A stretch of 51,870 bases of DNA from Candidatus Aphodovivens avistercoris (GCA_018710945.1 DVIW01000009.1:1-51870); one strand, 5' to 3'. Numbered from the stretch's first letter, positions 16,208 through 25,534 are shown. Notes: a model not told the origin generated them from the letters alone. Program-made: numbers and translations.

Positions 16208-17770
16208 TCACTCTTCCAGTAAGCGGACGGGCACGCTGAACCGCACGGTGGTTCCCACTCCGAGCTCGGATCCTATCCAGAAATCCCCGCCGATAAGCGT
16301 CATGCAGTCCTTCATGGTCTTCATGCCGAACCCCGCGGAGACGGGTTGGGATGCATTGAACCCTATGCCGTTGTCCCTCACGGCGATGGTGAACCAACTG
16401 CTGTCTTTGTCCAGCTCTATGGATACTTCGGTCGCTTTCGAATGCTTCGCGCAGTTCGAAAGGGCTTCGACGACTCCCGACAGCAGCATGCTCTCCTGCA
16501 GGGGGCTGAAGTGCATGTTCAGGGCATTGCCGGAAAAACGATGCGAGATGGACGCTCTCTCTAGGCGGGATGTCGCCGCAGCGTCAATTGCCTGCCTCAA
16601 CCCCAGGTAGTTCAGCTCGCTGGGCCATAAGTCAGACGATAGCCGGTTGACGGAGTCGAGTATCTCGTCGGCGACGCGCGCGCAATCCTCCACGAGAAGC
16701 GTTGCGCGATCGCCCATGCCCTGCTTCAGGGCTCGCATGGCAGTCGAGAGGAGTACTTTGAGGGCGACGAGGTTCTGGCTCGTTTCGTCGTGCAGTTCCA
16801 GCGCCACGCGGGTTCGCTCGTTCTCCACCGAATTCAGCGAGTCGCGCAGCACTTTGCTGCGCGATGCCTCCCTGCATCGCAGAAGATGCACTGCCGCATA
16901 CTGGGCGATATGCAGGATCGTTTCGTCCGCTGGCTCGTCTTTCGCGGCGATCGTGATCAGCCCGAGGAAATCGCCTTGCTCGAAGAGGGGAAGGATGGTC
17001 TTCTCGGTTCCTTGCTCGTCGAAGACGCCGGGTATGACCACTCCCTTGTTCGCTATTTCCAGCTGATCGAGGTAAGGCAGCCGAGGCGGTTTGAGCATCC
17101 AGGGAAGGGAGAGCGGCATGGCGGATGATTGGGGATGGCGGGCGAGTTCCCTGCGGTTCGCATCCTCTATGAGGATCTCCGCTCCTCCAATCGACTCGGC
17201 AAGTGCTTCGGCGATGTCGAGGAACGATTCACTTCCCATCAGCTTCTCGACCGTTTCCCAATCGCAGGCTCTTTCGCCTGTGCTCCTCCTCGTCGCGCTG
17301 GAATCGTTTCGTTTCAAGGGGTGTTGGGTCCGTGCTTGGAGGAATATCTTGGAAAGAAGCTCCCCCATGGTTTGCGCCGCGTCCAGCATCAGAGAATCCT
17401 TTTCACGCTGGGGATCGTGCTCGATGCCGACGGTGAGGTAGTAGCGCTTCTCCATGTACGTGGGCACGGAGCATATGTGGAGGGCCGCCGCGCCGAACGA
17501 GAGAAGACCCGCGCGCACCAAACCGTCCTTGAACGTCGTGTTCCCGAATGAGAAGACGGGCGATCCTTCCGTCCTCAGATACGCGGCAAGATCGGATGCG
17601 GAGGAGATGACGGGGGGTACTGCGGTGCCGTTTTGGGGAACCCAAAGGACGGGGATGTATTCCCCCGAGAGGTTTTTGCGGTACAGGGTCGAAACGACGC
17701 CGCCCATCTGCTCCCTGGCGTTTTCCAGAATGCGCTGAAACTCGTCTACGGTGCTTTCGAGCGTCTGCAT
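16208..17770 (-). CDS. Soluble NarX/DegS-type sensor histidine kinase
   Basis: Histidine kinase of 520 residues without a clear transmembrane segment, so it senses something in the cytoplasm. The first 150 residues and the region about 170-300 look like two GAF-like sensor modules (VVSTLYRKNLSGEYIPVLWV; ILIEDANRRELARHP, ILPLFEQGDFLGLITIAA), though the family assignment is by pattern only. HisKA_3 starts near 312; the phospho-acceptor is His327 in ALELHDETSQN. The ATPase part has ALSNCAKHSKATEV, DNGIGF and a Gly-rich end. Divergent from the holo-ACP synthase across 199 bases. Its ligand may be the acid, the acyl-CoA or a metabolite of the neighbouring pathway. Confidence 0.9.
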   Translation of the reverse strand: MQTLESTVDEFQRILENAREQMGGVVSTLYRKNLSGEYIPVLWVPQNGTAVPPVISSASDLAAYLRTEGSPVFSFGNTTFKDGLVRAGLLSFGAAALHICSVPTYMEKRYYLTVGIEHDPQREKDSLMLDAAQTMGELLSKIFLQARTQHPLKRNDSSATRRSTGERACDWETVEKLMGSESFLDIAEALAESIGGAEILIEDANRRELARHPQSSAMPLSLPWMLKPPRLPYLDQLEIANKGVVIPGVFDEQGTEKTILPLFEQGDFLGLITIAAKDEPADETILHIAQYAAVHLLRCREASRSKVLRDSLNSVENERTRVALELHDETSQNLVALKVLLSTAMRALKQGMGDRATLLVEDCARVADEILDSVNRLSSDLWPSELNYLGLRQAIDAAATSRLERASISHRFSGNALNMHFSPLQESMLLSGVVEALSNCAKHSKATEVSIELDKDSSWFTIAVRDNGIGFNASQPVSAGFGMKTMKDCMTLIGGDFWIGSELGVGTTVRFSVPVRLLEE

Positions 17771-17786
17771 AGCTTCACCTGCCTAG

Positions 17787-17874
17787 TTCGCACATGCGAA
17801 TGATCGTTGCCATTATCTCAAATCCGGATCCATGAGTCGGCGATAAAGGGGAGCGAAAGGCTGCTATTATCGCC
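17787..17874. promoter_or_regulatory. Divergent control region with two dyads
   Basis: The 199 bases between the kinase and holo-ACP synthase genes contain TTCGC-ACAT-GCGAA (17787-17800) and GGCGATAA (17839-17846) facing TTATCGCC (17867-17874) across 20 bases. TATTAT at 17865-17870 on the plus strand and ATTATC at 17812-17817 (GATAAT on the minus strand) are -10 candidates; no good -35 box accompanies either. The dyads suit a regulator acting on both genes. Confidence 0.4.
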
Positions 17875-17969
17875 TTCGGATCTTCATCGCCGCCGTGCAG
17901 CAGGTAAACTGTCTAGGTTGAATGCGCATTGGGCAATCGGAGGGTGGCACTGGTCGTTCGGAGGTTTTG

Positions 17970-18347
17970 ATGATAGTGGGAGTCGGCATAGACACGGTTT
18001 GCATCTCGGAGCTTGAGGGGATGTGCGATGACGGCGGAGCCTTCGAATCGTATATGTTCAGCGAAGGGGAGCGTAGATATGCTTCGCATCGTCTAAGACC
18101 CTGCGAGTCGCTTGCCGGCATGCTGGCGGTCAAAGAGGCGGTTACCAAGGCGGTATGCACGCTCGATCCGGATAGATGGATAGACATGCGGCTGATCGAG
18201 GTGGAGCATGACGTGCATGGCGCCCCCCATGTTTCGATGAAAGATCCGCTGGCAGGCTACCTCGAGGGCGTCTCCGTTAGCAGCGTGCTCGTCTCCATCA
18301 CCAACGAAGGGGATTTCGCCACGGCGATCGCCCTGGCGCAAAGCTGA
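17970..18347 (+). CDS. acpS: Holo-acyl-carrier-protein synthase
   Basis: AcpS moves 4'-phosphopantetheine from CoA to the serine of apo-ACP. The 125-residue protein has family length. Magnesium and active-site residues are seen at Asp8 (VGVGIDTV) and Glu56 (LAVKEAVTKA), with MFSEGERRYASH and VEHDVHGAPHV also typical. ATG 17970 follows GGAGG at 17960-17964 and gives the usual MIVGVGID start. It sits beside a two-component system and near a divergent ACP, not with fab genes, so it may serve that ACP, or it may be the only AcpS of the cell. A short hairpin with T5 follows at 18402-18419. Confidence 0.93.
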   Translation: MIVGVGIDTVCISELEGMCDDGGAFESYMFSEGERRYASHRLRPCESLAGMLAVKEAVTKAVCTLDPDRWIDMRLIEVEHDVHGAPHVSMKDPLAGYLEGVSVSSVLVSITNEGDFATAIALAQS

Positions 18348-18401
18348 CCGAGACACCGTGAGCCCGCGTGTTTTCCCATGGCTTTGCCGAGCTTCTCGCC
18401 T

Positions 18402-18419
18402 GCGCGAAACGCGCTTTTT
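18402..18419 (+). terminator. Weak terminator after acpS
   Basis: GCGCG-AAA-CGCGC followed by TTTTT, 54 bases after the acpS stop. The stem is only five base pairs but all G-C. The same 13-base hairpin sequence occurs at 42791-42803 without the T run. Confidence 0.5.
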
Positions 18420-18552
18420 GTGGAGTGAGCCGCCCCGCCCCACGCTTCGGTGCATAGTTTCCCCGTATCAAGAGGAAAAAAGACTGGTGGGCGCGGCCTG
18501 GTCGAGGGAGTCGGATGCCGGCGTCGATCGAAAGTAGATGAGAGGGAGAACG

Positions 18553-20592
18553 ATGACCCGCGTCAAGCAGAACCGTCCGTCCCGTGACAGCTTCCTTCCC
18601 ACAAGCCGCGCCGACATGGAGCGGCGGGGCTGGGGGCAGTGCGATTTCGTGTACGTGTCGGGGGATGCCTACGTGGACCATTCCTCGTTCGGCATGGCGA
18701 TCATCACGCGCCTGCTCGAAGCGCACGGCTACAAGGTGGGCGTCATCGCGCAGCCCGACTGGACCGATCCCGCGTCGGCTGCCGTGCTCGGCGAGCCGCG
18801 ACTGGGGTTCCTCGTGTCGTCGGGAAATATGGACTCGATGGTCAACCACTACACCGTCGCCAAGAAGAAGCGCCATCGCGACGCGTATTCCCCCGGCGGC
18901 AAGGCGGGCCTGCGTCCCAACCACGCCACGGTGGTGTACGCCAACCTCATCCGCCGCACGTTCAAGGAGACGCCCATCATCGTGGGCGGCATCGAGGCGA
19001 GCCTGCGGCGCTTCGCCCACTACGACTACTGGTCCGACAAGATGAAGCGCTCGCTTCTGCTCGACGCCGGCGCGGATCTGCTTATCTACGGCATGGGGGA
19101 GCATGCCGTAGTGGAGGTGGCCGACGCGCTGGATGCGGGGCTTTCCATCCGCGACATCACCTACGTTGACGGCACGGCGTACCGCGCGTCCTCGCTCGAG
19201 CACGTCTACGATGCGGTGGAGCTGCCGCCGTTCCCCGAGCTGCAGGCGGATCGCCTCGCCTACGCGCGCAGCTTCGCCATCCAATACCGCAACAGCGACC
19301 CGTTCACGGGCAAGCGCTTGGTGGAGCCCTATTCGGATCACGAGTACGTGGTGCAGAACCCGCCGTCGGCGCCGCTTTCCACCGAGGAGATGGACGCGGT
19401 GTACGAGCTGCCTTACGCGCGCGCCGCGCATCCGGACTACGACGAGGCGGGCGGTGTCCCCGCGCTCGACGAGGTCCGCTTCAGCCTCACCAGCAACCGC
19501 GGGTGCTTCGGCGAATGCGCGTTCTGCGCGCTGACGTTCCACCAGGGCCGCATCGTGCAGGCGCGCAGCCACGAGTCGCTCCTGCGCGAGGCGGAGGCGA
19601 TGACGCGCGATCCCGCCTTCAAAGGCTACATCGCCGACGTGGGCGGCCCCACCGCCGATTTCCGCGCGCCGGCCTGCAGGGCGCAGCTCGAACGCGGGGC
19701 GTGCCCGGGCAAGCGTTGCCTCTCGCCGAAGCCCTGCGCCCAGCTCGAAGCCGACCACGCCGACTACCTGGAGCTTCTGCGCAAGCTGCGCGCGCTGCCC
19801 GGCGTGAAGAAGGTGTTCGTGCGCTCGGGCGTGCGCTTCGATTACGTGCTGGCGGACAAGCGGCACGGTGCGGAGTTCCTCGACGAGCTGGCGGCGCACC
19901 ATGTGAGCGGCCAGCTGCGCGTGGCCCCCGAGCACGTGTCGGACGCGGTGTTGCAGGTCATGGGCAAGCCGCCCCGCGCGGCGTACGACCGCTTCCGCGA
20001 GGCGTTCCAGCAGGCCACCGAGCGTGCGGGCCTCGAGCAGTACCTGGTCCCGTACCTGATGTCGTCGCATCCGGGCTCCACGCTGCGCGACGCGGTGAAG
20101 CTGGCCGAATACGTGCGCGACATGGGCTTCAATCCCGAGCAGGTGCAGGATTTCTACCCCACGCCGGGAAGCCTTGCCACCGTGATGTACGCCACGGGGC
20201 TCGACCCGCGCACGATGGAGAAGGTCTACGTGCCGCGCACCGCGCACGAGAAGGCGCTGCAGCGGGCGCTCATCCAGTACCGCAACCCCGCCAACCGCGA
20301 CCTCGTGCGCGAGGCGCTGCGCCGCGCGCACCGCACCGACCTCATCGGCTACGGCGAGAAGTGCCTGGTGCGGCCCGAGAAGGCGGGGGAGGGCGCGCCC
20401 GGGGCGAAAGGCGGCGGCAAGCGCGGCATCGCGGGCCGCAAGATGCAGGAGAAGGCCGACCGCGCCGAGCGCCGCAAGGGCGGTGCGCCCGCGGCTGGGC
20501 GCGGGCGCGGTCCGGCGGCCCCCAATCGCAAGAGCCGCGGCCCCGCGCCGAAGGCCAACGGCCGCAAGGGCGGCATCCGCAAGGGCCGCTAG
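18553..20592 (+). CDS. YgiQ-family radical SAM protein
   Basis: Protein of 679 residues of the YgiQ/UPF0313 family. The radical SAM cluster motif is CX3CX2C (CFGECAFCAL, first Cys near residue 318), preceded by an N-terminal cobalamin-binding-like region (FVYVSGDAYVDHSSFGMAII, GIEASLRRFAHYDYWSDK). A second Cys group (ACRAQLERGACPGKRC, then KPCAQ) lies about 375-400. The last 110 residues are rich in Lys, Arg and Gly and look disordered, perhaps RNA-binding. The reaction is not established for this family. ATG 18553 follows GAGGGAGA. It ends 424 bases before rplB. Confidence 0.92.
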   Translation: MTRVKQNRPSRDSFLPTSRADMERRGWGQCDFVYVSGDAYVDHSSFGMAIITRLLEAHGYKVGVIAQPDWTDPASAAVLGEPRLGFLVSSGNMDSMVNHYTVAKKKRHRDAYSPGGKAGLRPNHATVVYANLIRRTFKETPIIVGGIEASLRRFAHYDYWSDKMKRSLLLDAGADLLIYGMGEHAVVEVADALDAGLSIRDITYVDGTAYRASSLEHVYDAVELPPFPELQADRLAYARSFAIQYRNSDPFTGKRLVEPYSDHEYVVQNPPSAPLSTEEMDAVYELPYARAAHPDYDEAGGVPALDEVRFSLTSNRGCFGECAFCALTFHQGRIVQARSHESLLREAEAMTRDPAFKGYIADVGGPTADFRAPACRAQLERGACPGKRCLSPKPCAQLEADHADYLELLRKLRALPGVKKVFVRSGVRFDYVLADKRHGAEFLDELAAHHVSGQLRVAPEHVSDAVLQVMGKPPRAAYDRFREAFQQATERAGLEQYLVPYLMSSHPGSTLRDAVKLAEYVRDMGFNPEQVQDFYPTPGSLATVMYATGLDPRTMEKVYVPRTAHEKALQRALIQYRNPANRDLVREALRRAHRTDLIGYGEKCLVRPEKAGEGAPGAKGGGKRGIAGRKMQEKADRAERRKGGAPAAGRGRGPAAPNRKSRGPAPKANGRKGGIRKGR

Positions 20593-20814
20593 GGGAGAGG
20601 GCGCATCCGCAGCGACAGCGCGCTTTCACCCTGGCAGCGCCCGCAGCGACAGGCGCTCCCTGTCCTGCCTGCCATGCGTAGCGGCGACGCCCCCGCTCCG
20701 GCTTTCGCCCGCCGCAGCGCCCCCGCCGCCGCACCCCCCAGCCGCCCGTTCCACCGCCCCGCGCCCCCCACTTGTGCGCAGCTTGTGTACGTGGCGAGCG
20801 GCGGAAATTCGTCC
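20593..20814. other. C-rich intergenic stretch upstream of the rplB promoter
   Basis: No gene is supported. The stretch is strongly strand-biased (C-rich on the plus strand) and contains a 12-base direct repeat CCGCAGCGACAG at 20607-20618 and 20641-20652. No good terminator for the YgiQ gene was found. Confidence 0.4.
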
Positions 20815-20843
20815 TTGAATCGGGGCGGGGCGGGGCATATAAT
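20815..20843 (+). promoter_or_regulatory. Strong sigma-70-type promoter of the second S10 segment
   Basis: TTGAAT (20815-20820) and a perfect TATAAT (20838-20843) are separated by exactly 17 bases. It directs transcription into rplB and the genes after it, explaining how the detached second part of the S10 operon is expressed. Confidence 0.88.
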
Positions 20844-20849
20844 TCTTCT

Positions 20850-21016
20850 TTGCGTCTGGCCTATCTATGGATACACCCGGACGCGTGGAAAGCTCCGGCG
20901 TCGATCGTCCGTCCCTCACGCGGGCTCATCGGCCATCGGTGCTCCACCATGCAAGTCGGATCTTCGGTGTGCGGTGAGGCGCGCGAGCGAAGGTCCCCGA
21001 GAAGAGAAGGAAAGAA
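20850..21016 (+). promoter_or_regulatory. Long untranslated leader of rplB
   Basis: About 165 bases lie between the expected start of transcription and rplB, far more than within the operon. It may hold an autoregulatory structure for a ribosomal protein; I see G-C-rich complementary patches but no recognised motif. AAGGAAAG before 21017 is the ribosome-binding site. Confidence 0.4.
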
Positions 21017-21847
21017 ATGGGAGTCAAGCAGTACAAGCCGACCAGCCCCGGCAGACGCTTCCAGACGGTCTCGGACTTCGCCGAGATCACGCGTTCCACG
21101 CCGGAAAAGTCCCTGCTTGCGCCGCTGCCTAAGAAGGCGGGACGCAACAACTACGGCCGTGTGACCACGCGTCACCAGGGCGGCGGCAACAAGCGCCGCT
21201 ACCGTATCATCGACTTCAAGCGCAACAAGGACGGCGTGCCCGCCAAGGTTGCCACGATCGAGTACGACCCGAACCGCTCCGCCCGCATCGCGTTGCTGCA
21301 CTATAAGGACGGCGAGAAGCGCTACATCCTTCACCCGAAGGGCCTGAAGGTGGGCGACATCGTCGTCAGCGGCACCGACGTGGACATCAAGCCGGGCAAC
21401 GCCCTGCCGCTGTCCGCCATCCCCGTCGGCACGCTCGTGCACGCCGTCGAGCTGCAGCCCGGCAAGGGCGCCGCTCTGGCCCGCTCCGCCGGCACCAGCA
21501 TCCAGCTGATGGGCAAGGAGGGTAAGTATGCCATCCTGCGCATGCCCTCGTCCGAGATGCGCCGCGTGCTCCTGACCTGCCGCGCCACCATCGGCGAGGT
21601 GGGCAACGCCGAGCACTCCAACATCCGCATCGGCAAGGCCGGCCGCAACCGTTGGCTGGGCATCCGCCCGACCGTCCGCGGCACCGTCATGAACCCGGTC
21701 GACCACCCGCACGGTGGCGGCGAGGGCAAGAACAAGTCCTCGGGTCGCAACTCCGTGTCGCCGTGGGGCGTTCCGGCCAAGGGCCATCGCACCCGCAACC
21801 CGAAGAAGGCGTCGAGCCGTCTGATCATCCGCCGTCGCAAGAAGTAG
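21017..21847 (+). CDS. rplB: 50S ribosomal protein L2
   Basis: L2 (276 residues) is needed for subunit association and peptidyl transfer. Seen: [15 protein letters not shown] at the start, [17 protein letters not shown], and the C-terminal [17 protein letters not shown] with the catalytically important His. It opens the second S10 segment, behind its own promoter at 20815-20843, rather than following rplW. Confidence 0.98.
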   Translation: MGVKQYKPTSPGRRFQTVSDFAEITRSTPEKSLLAPLPKKAGRNNYGRVTTRHQGGGNKRRYRIIDFKRNKDGVPAKVATIEYDPNRSARIALLHYKDGEKRYILHPKGLKVGDIVVSGTDVDIKPGNALPLSAIPVGTLVHAVELQPGKGAALARSAGTSIQLMGKEGKYAILRMPSSEMRRVLLTCRATIGEVGNAEHSNIRIGKAGRNRWLGIRPTVRGTVMNPVDHPHGGGEGKNKSSGRNSVSPWGVPAKGHRTRNPKKASSRLIIRRRKK

Positions 21848-21869
21848 CGCTAAGCGTTAAGGAGTAATT

Positions 21870-22142
21870 GTGAGCAGAAGTTTGAAGAAAGGCCCGTTCG
21901 TTGAGCCGCGCCTTCTGAATCGCATCGAGGCGATGAATGCGGCAGGCGAGAAGGACGTCATCAAGACCTGGTCGCGTGCCAGCACCATCTTCCCGGAGAT
22001 GGTGGGCCACACCATCGCCGTTCACGATGGGCGCAAACACGTGCCGGTGTACATCACGGAATCCATGGTCGGCCACAAGCTGGGCGAGTTCGCCCCGACC
22101 CGCACCTTCAAGGGTCACTCCGCCGACAAGGGCAAGCGATAA
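21870..22142 (+). CDS. rpsS: 30S ribosomal protein S19
   Basis: S19 (90 residues) binds 16S rRNA in the head with S13. [16 protein letters not shown] and the [23 protein letters not shown] block (in parts) are diagnostic. It starts with GTG at 21870 after AAGGAG at 21859-21864. The next gene starts 13 bases after its stop. Confidence 0.98.
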   Translation: MSRSLKKGPFVEPRLLNRIEAMNAAGEKDVIKTWSRASTIFPEMVGHTIAVHDGRKHVPVYITESMVGHKLGEFAPTRTFKGHSADKGKR

Positions 22143-22155
22143 GAAGGGGTGAACA

Positions 22156-22497
22156 ATGGAAGCTAGAGCCATAGCACGCTACGTCCGCGTTTCGCCCCGC
22201 AAGGCGCGCGTCGTGGTGGATCAGATCCGCGGCAAGTCCGTCGTCCGCGCTCGCGAGATCCTCGCGTTCACGAATCGCGGCATCGCCGAGACGGTGGAGA
22301 AGACGCTGAACTCCGCCGTGGCCAACGCCGAGAACCAGCATCATGTGCGTCCCGAGTCGCTGGTCGTCAAGGCCTGCTACGTCGACGAGGGCCCCACGCT
22401 CAAGCGCATCCGTCCGCGCGCGAAGGGTTCCGCTTCGCGCATCAACAAGCGCACGAGCCACATCACCATCATCGTCGCACCCCGAGAGGAGGCATAA
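22156..22497 (+). CDS. rplV: 50S ribosomal protein L22
   Basis: L22 (113 residues) lines the exit tunnel; its loop is a site of macrolide resistance. Seen: [36 protein letters not shown] and the C-terminal hook [18 protein letters not shown] (loop intact). Start ATG follows AAGGGGTG. rpsC begins 3 bases after the stop. Confidence 0.98.
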   Translation: MEARAIARYVRVSPRKARVVVDQIRGKSVVRAREILAFTNRGIAETVEKTLNSAVANAENQHHVRPESLVVKACYVDEGPTLKRIRPRAKGSASRINKRTSHITIIVAPREEA

Positions 22498-22500
22498 GCC

Positions 22501-23213
22501 GTGGGTCAGAAAGTCAGCCCTACCGGGTTCCGCCTCGGCATCACCGAGGATTGGCGCAGCCGTTGGTACGCCGACAAGGACTACGCCAAGAACCTGGAAA
22601 ACGATATGGCCATCAGGAACTTCCTGAATAAGCGCCTGGCCCGCGCCGCCGTGTCCAAGGTCGAGATCGAGCGCGCCGGCGACAAGGTCAAGGTGCTCAT
22701 CACCACGGCCCGCCCCGGCATCGTGATCGGCAAGAAGGGCGCCGAGATCGACGCGCTGCGCAAGGAGCTGGAGAAGATCGCTTCCGGCACCGTGTCCATC
22801 GAGGTCGTCGAGGTGAAGCGTCCCGAGCTGGACGCCGCGCTGATCGCCCAGTCCGTCGCTGAGCAGCTCGAGGGCCGCGTGGCGTTCCGCCGCGCGATGC
22901 GCAAGGCCGTCCAGTCCGCCCGCAAGAGCGGTGCGAAGGGCATCCGCATCCAGTGCTCCGGCCGCCTGGGCGGCGCGGAGATGAGCCGCCGCGAGTGGTA
23001 CCGCGAGGGTCGCGTGCCGCTGCATACGCTGCGCGCCAAGATCGACTACGGTTTCAGCACCGCCCGCACGCAGATGGGCGCCATCGGCGTCCAGGTGTGG
23101 GTGTACCACGGCGAGGTCCTGCCCGGCCAGAAGGCGCCCCAGCCGGCGCTCGAGGGCTCCTCGCGCCCGAACCGTTCCCGTCGCAATGATCGTCACGAGA
23201 GGGGGGCGAAGTA

Positions 23214-23214
<1 letters not shown>
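22501..23214 (+). CDS. rpsC: 30S ribosomal protein S3
   Basis: S3 (237 residues) lies at the mRNA entry. [14 protein letters not shown] opens the protein, a KH domain shows as [18 protein letters not shown], and the C-terminal domain contains [20 protein letters not shown]. The last 20 residues are basic. Starts with GTG; its stop codon overlaps the rplP start by one base (TAATG). Confidence 0.98.
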
Positions 23215-23636
<422 letters not shown>

Positions 23637-23831
23637 ATGAAACCAGCAGAGATTCGCGAGCTTTCTGCCGACGATTTGCAGGCCAAGCTCAAAGATGCGC
23701 GCGCGGAGCTTTTCAATCTGCGCTTCCAGATGGCGACGAGCCAGCTTGACAACACCGCTCGCGTGAAGCAGGTCAAGAAGGACATCGCACGCATCCAGAC
23801 CGAGATGCGCGCCCGCGAGCTGAGCGCCTAG
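23637..23831 (+). CDS. rpmC: 50S ribosomal protein L29
   Basis: L29 (64 residues) is a two-helix protein near the tunnel exit beside L23. [20 protein letters not shown] and [20 protein letters not shown] match the family. The ATG follows the rplP stop without a gap; GGAAGGGCAGGAG upstream supplies the ribosome-binding site. Confidence 0.97.
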   Translation: MKPAEIRELSADDLQAKLKDARAELFNLRFQMATSQLDNTARVKQVKKDIARIQTEMRARELSA

Positions 23832-23860
23832 ACGAAGCGGAAAGGTTGGTTTAGAGATAC

Positions 23861-24121
23861 ATGAGCGAGAATCGCAACTCCCGCAAGGTCCGCCAGGGCG
23901 TCGTGGTGAGCGATGTCAACGACAAGACCATCGTCGTCTCCGTCGCTTCGCGCAAGCCGCACCCGGTGTACAAGAAGATGATCACCACCACCAAGAAGTA
24001 CCACGCGCATGACGAGAACAACGAGGCGCACGTGGGCGACACCGTGCAGATCATGGAGACCCGCCCGCTGTCCGCCAAGAAGCGCTGGCGCCTGGTGACG
24101 ATCGTCGAGAAGGCCAAATAG
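23861..24121 (+). CDS. rpsQ: 30S ribosomal protein S17
   Basis: S17 (86 residues) is an OB-fold primary 16S binder. [19 protein letters not shown] and the [20 protein letters not shown] core (in parts), then [14 protein letters not shown], fit the family. GGAAAGG precedes the ATG. The 48 bases that follow contain no terminator. Confidence 0.98.
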   Translation: MSENRNSRKVRQGVVVSDVNDKTIVVSVASRKPHPVYKKMITTTKKYHAHDENNEAHVGDTVQIMETRPLSAKKRWRLVTIVEKAK

Positions 24122-24169
24122 CCTGCGTGCACGCATGCATGCTTGATTCAGGAAAGTAAGGTTACAGCA

Positions 24170-24538
24170 ATGATTCAGATGCAATCCATGCTCGCGGTGG
24201 CCGACAACTCCGGCGCTCGCAAGGTGCAGTGCATCAAGGTTCTCGGCGGCTCGAAGCGCCGTTACGCGAGCCTCGGTGACGTGATCATCTGCGCCGTGAA
24301 GGAAGCCATCCCCAACGCCCCCGTCAAGAAGGGCGATGTGGTTCGCTGCGTCATCGTGCGCCTGAAGAAGGAGGTGCGTCGCAAGGACGGCAGCTACATC
24401 AAGTTCGATCAGAACGCCTGCGTGCTGATCAACAATGATGGCACCCCGCGCGGCACCCGCGTCTTCGGCCCCGTGGCCCGCGAGCTTCGCGACAAGAAGT
24501 ACCTCAAGATCGCGTCTTTGGCGCCGGAAACGCTGTAG
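24170..24538 (+). CDS. rplN: 50S ribosomal protein L14
   Basis: L14 (122 residues) forms an intersubunit bridge. [20 protein letters not shown] is the standard N-terminus, which fixes ATG 24170 over an upstream in-frame start at 24143; GGAAAG lies before it. Also seen: [20 protein letters not shown] and [14 protein letters not shown]. Confidence 0.98.
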   Translation: MIQMQSMLAVADNSGARKVQCIKVLGGSKRRYASLGDVIICAVKEAIPNAPVKKGDVVRCVIVRLKKEVRRKDGSYIKFDQNACVLINNDGTPRGTRVFGPVARELRDKKYLKIASLAPETL

Positions 24539-24556
24539 GGGAGGTGTGTTGGATAA

Positions 24557-24880
24557 ATGAGCGGAATGCATGTTAAGAAGGGCGACCGCGTGAAGGTCCT
24601 GTGCGGCAAGGACAAGGGCAAGGAAGGCGAGATCCTCCGCGCTCTGCCGCAGAAGCAGCGCGTCGTCGTCGAGAAGGTCGGCCTCATCAAGAAGGCCATG
24701 CGTCCCAGCCAGCAGAACCCCCAGGGCGGCATCGTCACCATCGAGGCTCCCATCCACGTTTCCAACGTGATGCTCATCTGCCCCGAGTGCAAGCAGCCCA
24801 CCCGCGTGAACCACCGTCGCAACGACAACGGCCGCAAGGTCCGCGTCTGCAAGAAGTGCGGCAAGGACATCGACAAGTAG
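24557..24880 (+). CDS. rplX: 50S ribosomal protein L24 with zinc ribbon
   Basis: L24 (107 residues) starts 50S assembly. The KOW motif is [20 protein letters not shown]. The C-terminal part has two CX2C pairs (ICPECKQP and VCKKCGKD) that could bind zinc, as in many L24 proteins. ATG 24557 follows GGGGAGGTG; a second ATG at 24566 is possible. A run of three hairpins follows before rplE. Confidence 0.97.
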   Translation: MSGMHVKKGDRVKVLCGKDKGKEGEILRALPQKQRVVVEKVGLIKKAMRPSQQNPQGGIVTIEAPIHVSNVMLICPECKQPTRVNHRRNDNGRKVRVCKKCGKDIDK

Positions 24881-24883
24881 TTA

Positions 24884-24957
24884 CGCTCAGCCGGCCTTGC
24901 GCCGGCTGAGCGGCATGGCCCCGGGGAACCGGGGACGCAGGGTTGGAAATCCTGCGT
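24884..24957 (+). other. Three consecutive hairpins between rplX and rplE
   Basis: Hairpin A: 24884-24912, a 12-bp perfect stem with a CTTGC loop. Hairpin B: 24919-24934, CCCCGG-GGAA-CCGGGG with a GNRA-type loop. Hairpin C: 24935-24957, ACGCAGG paired with CCTGCGT. No T tract follows any of them, so they are not simple terminators; processing, mRNA stability or translational control of rplE are possible roles. Confidence 0.6.
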
Positions 24958-24985
24958 TTAATCCATCGGAAAGGAATCGAAAGAC

Positions 24986-25534
24986 ATGACTGCTCCTCGT
25001 TTGAAGGAAAAGTACCGCAACGAAGTCGTGCCGCAGCTCGAGAAGGAGCTGGGCATCCAGAACATCAACGAGGTTCCGCGCCTCGAGAAGATCGTCGTGA
25101 ACATGGGCGTGGGCGCCGCCGCCTCCGACCACAAGCTGCTCGACGCGGCCATGAATGACCTGCGCACCATTACCGGCCAGCAGCCCTGCATCACCCGCGC
25201 GAAGAAGTCCATCGCCGGCTTCCACATCCGCCAGGGCATGGGCATCGGCTGCAAGGTGACGCTGCGCGGCGACCGCATGTGGGAGTTCCTGGACCGCCTG
25301 CTGGCCACGGCGCTGCCCCGCGTGCGCGACTTCCGCGGCATCTCGCCGAAGAGCTTCGACGGCCGCGGCAACTACTCGCTGGGCATCACCGAGCAGCTGA
25401 TCTTCCCCGAGATCGACTACGACAAGATCGACCGCACCCGCGGCATGGACATCACCTTCGTCACCACCGCGGGCGACAACGAGCGTGCCTTCGCGCTGCT
25501 CAAGGCGCTGGGCTTCCCGTTCAAGCAGAAGTAG
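24986..25534 (+). CDS. rplE: 50S ribosomal protein L5
   Basis: L5 (182 residues) carries 5S rRNA with L18. Seen: [47 protein letters not shown] and [19 protein letters not shown]. The gene is set apart from its neighbours by structured gaps: 105 bases before it and 82 after it. GGAAAGG precedes the ATG. Confidence 0.98.
   Translation: MTAPRLKEKYRNEVVPQLEKELGIQNINEVPRLEKIVVNMGVGAAASDHKLLDAAMNDLRTITGQQPCITRAKKSIAGFHIRQGMGIGCKVTLRGDRMWEFLDRLLATALPRVRDFRGISPKSFDGRGNYSLGITEQLIFPEIDYDKIDRTRGMDITFVTTAGDNERAFALLKALGFPFKQK

Noticed and set aside
18298..20331. Open frame of 677 residues on the minus strand opposite the YgiQ gene
   Set aside because: It is a compositional shadow; the radical SAM motif is on the plus strand.
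24557..24880. Zinc-ribbon L24 as an unusual fusion
   Set aside because: CX2C pairs are common in the C-terminal part of L24 proteins, so this is ordinary.
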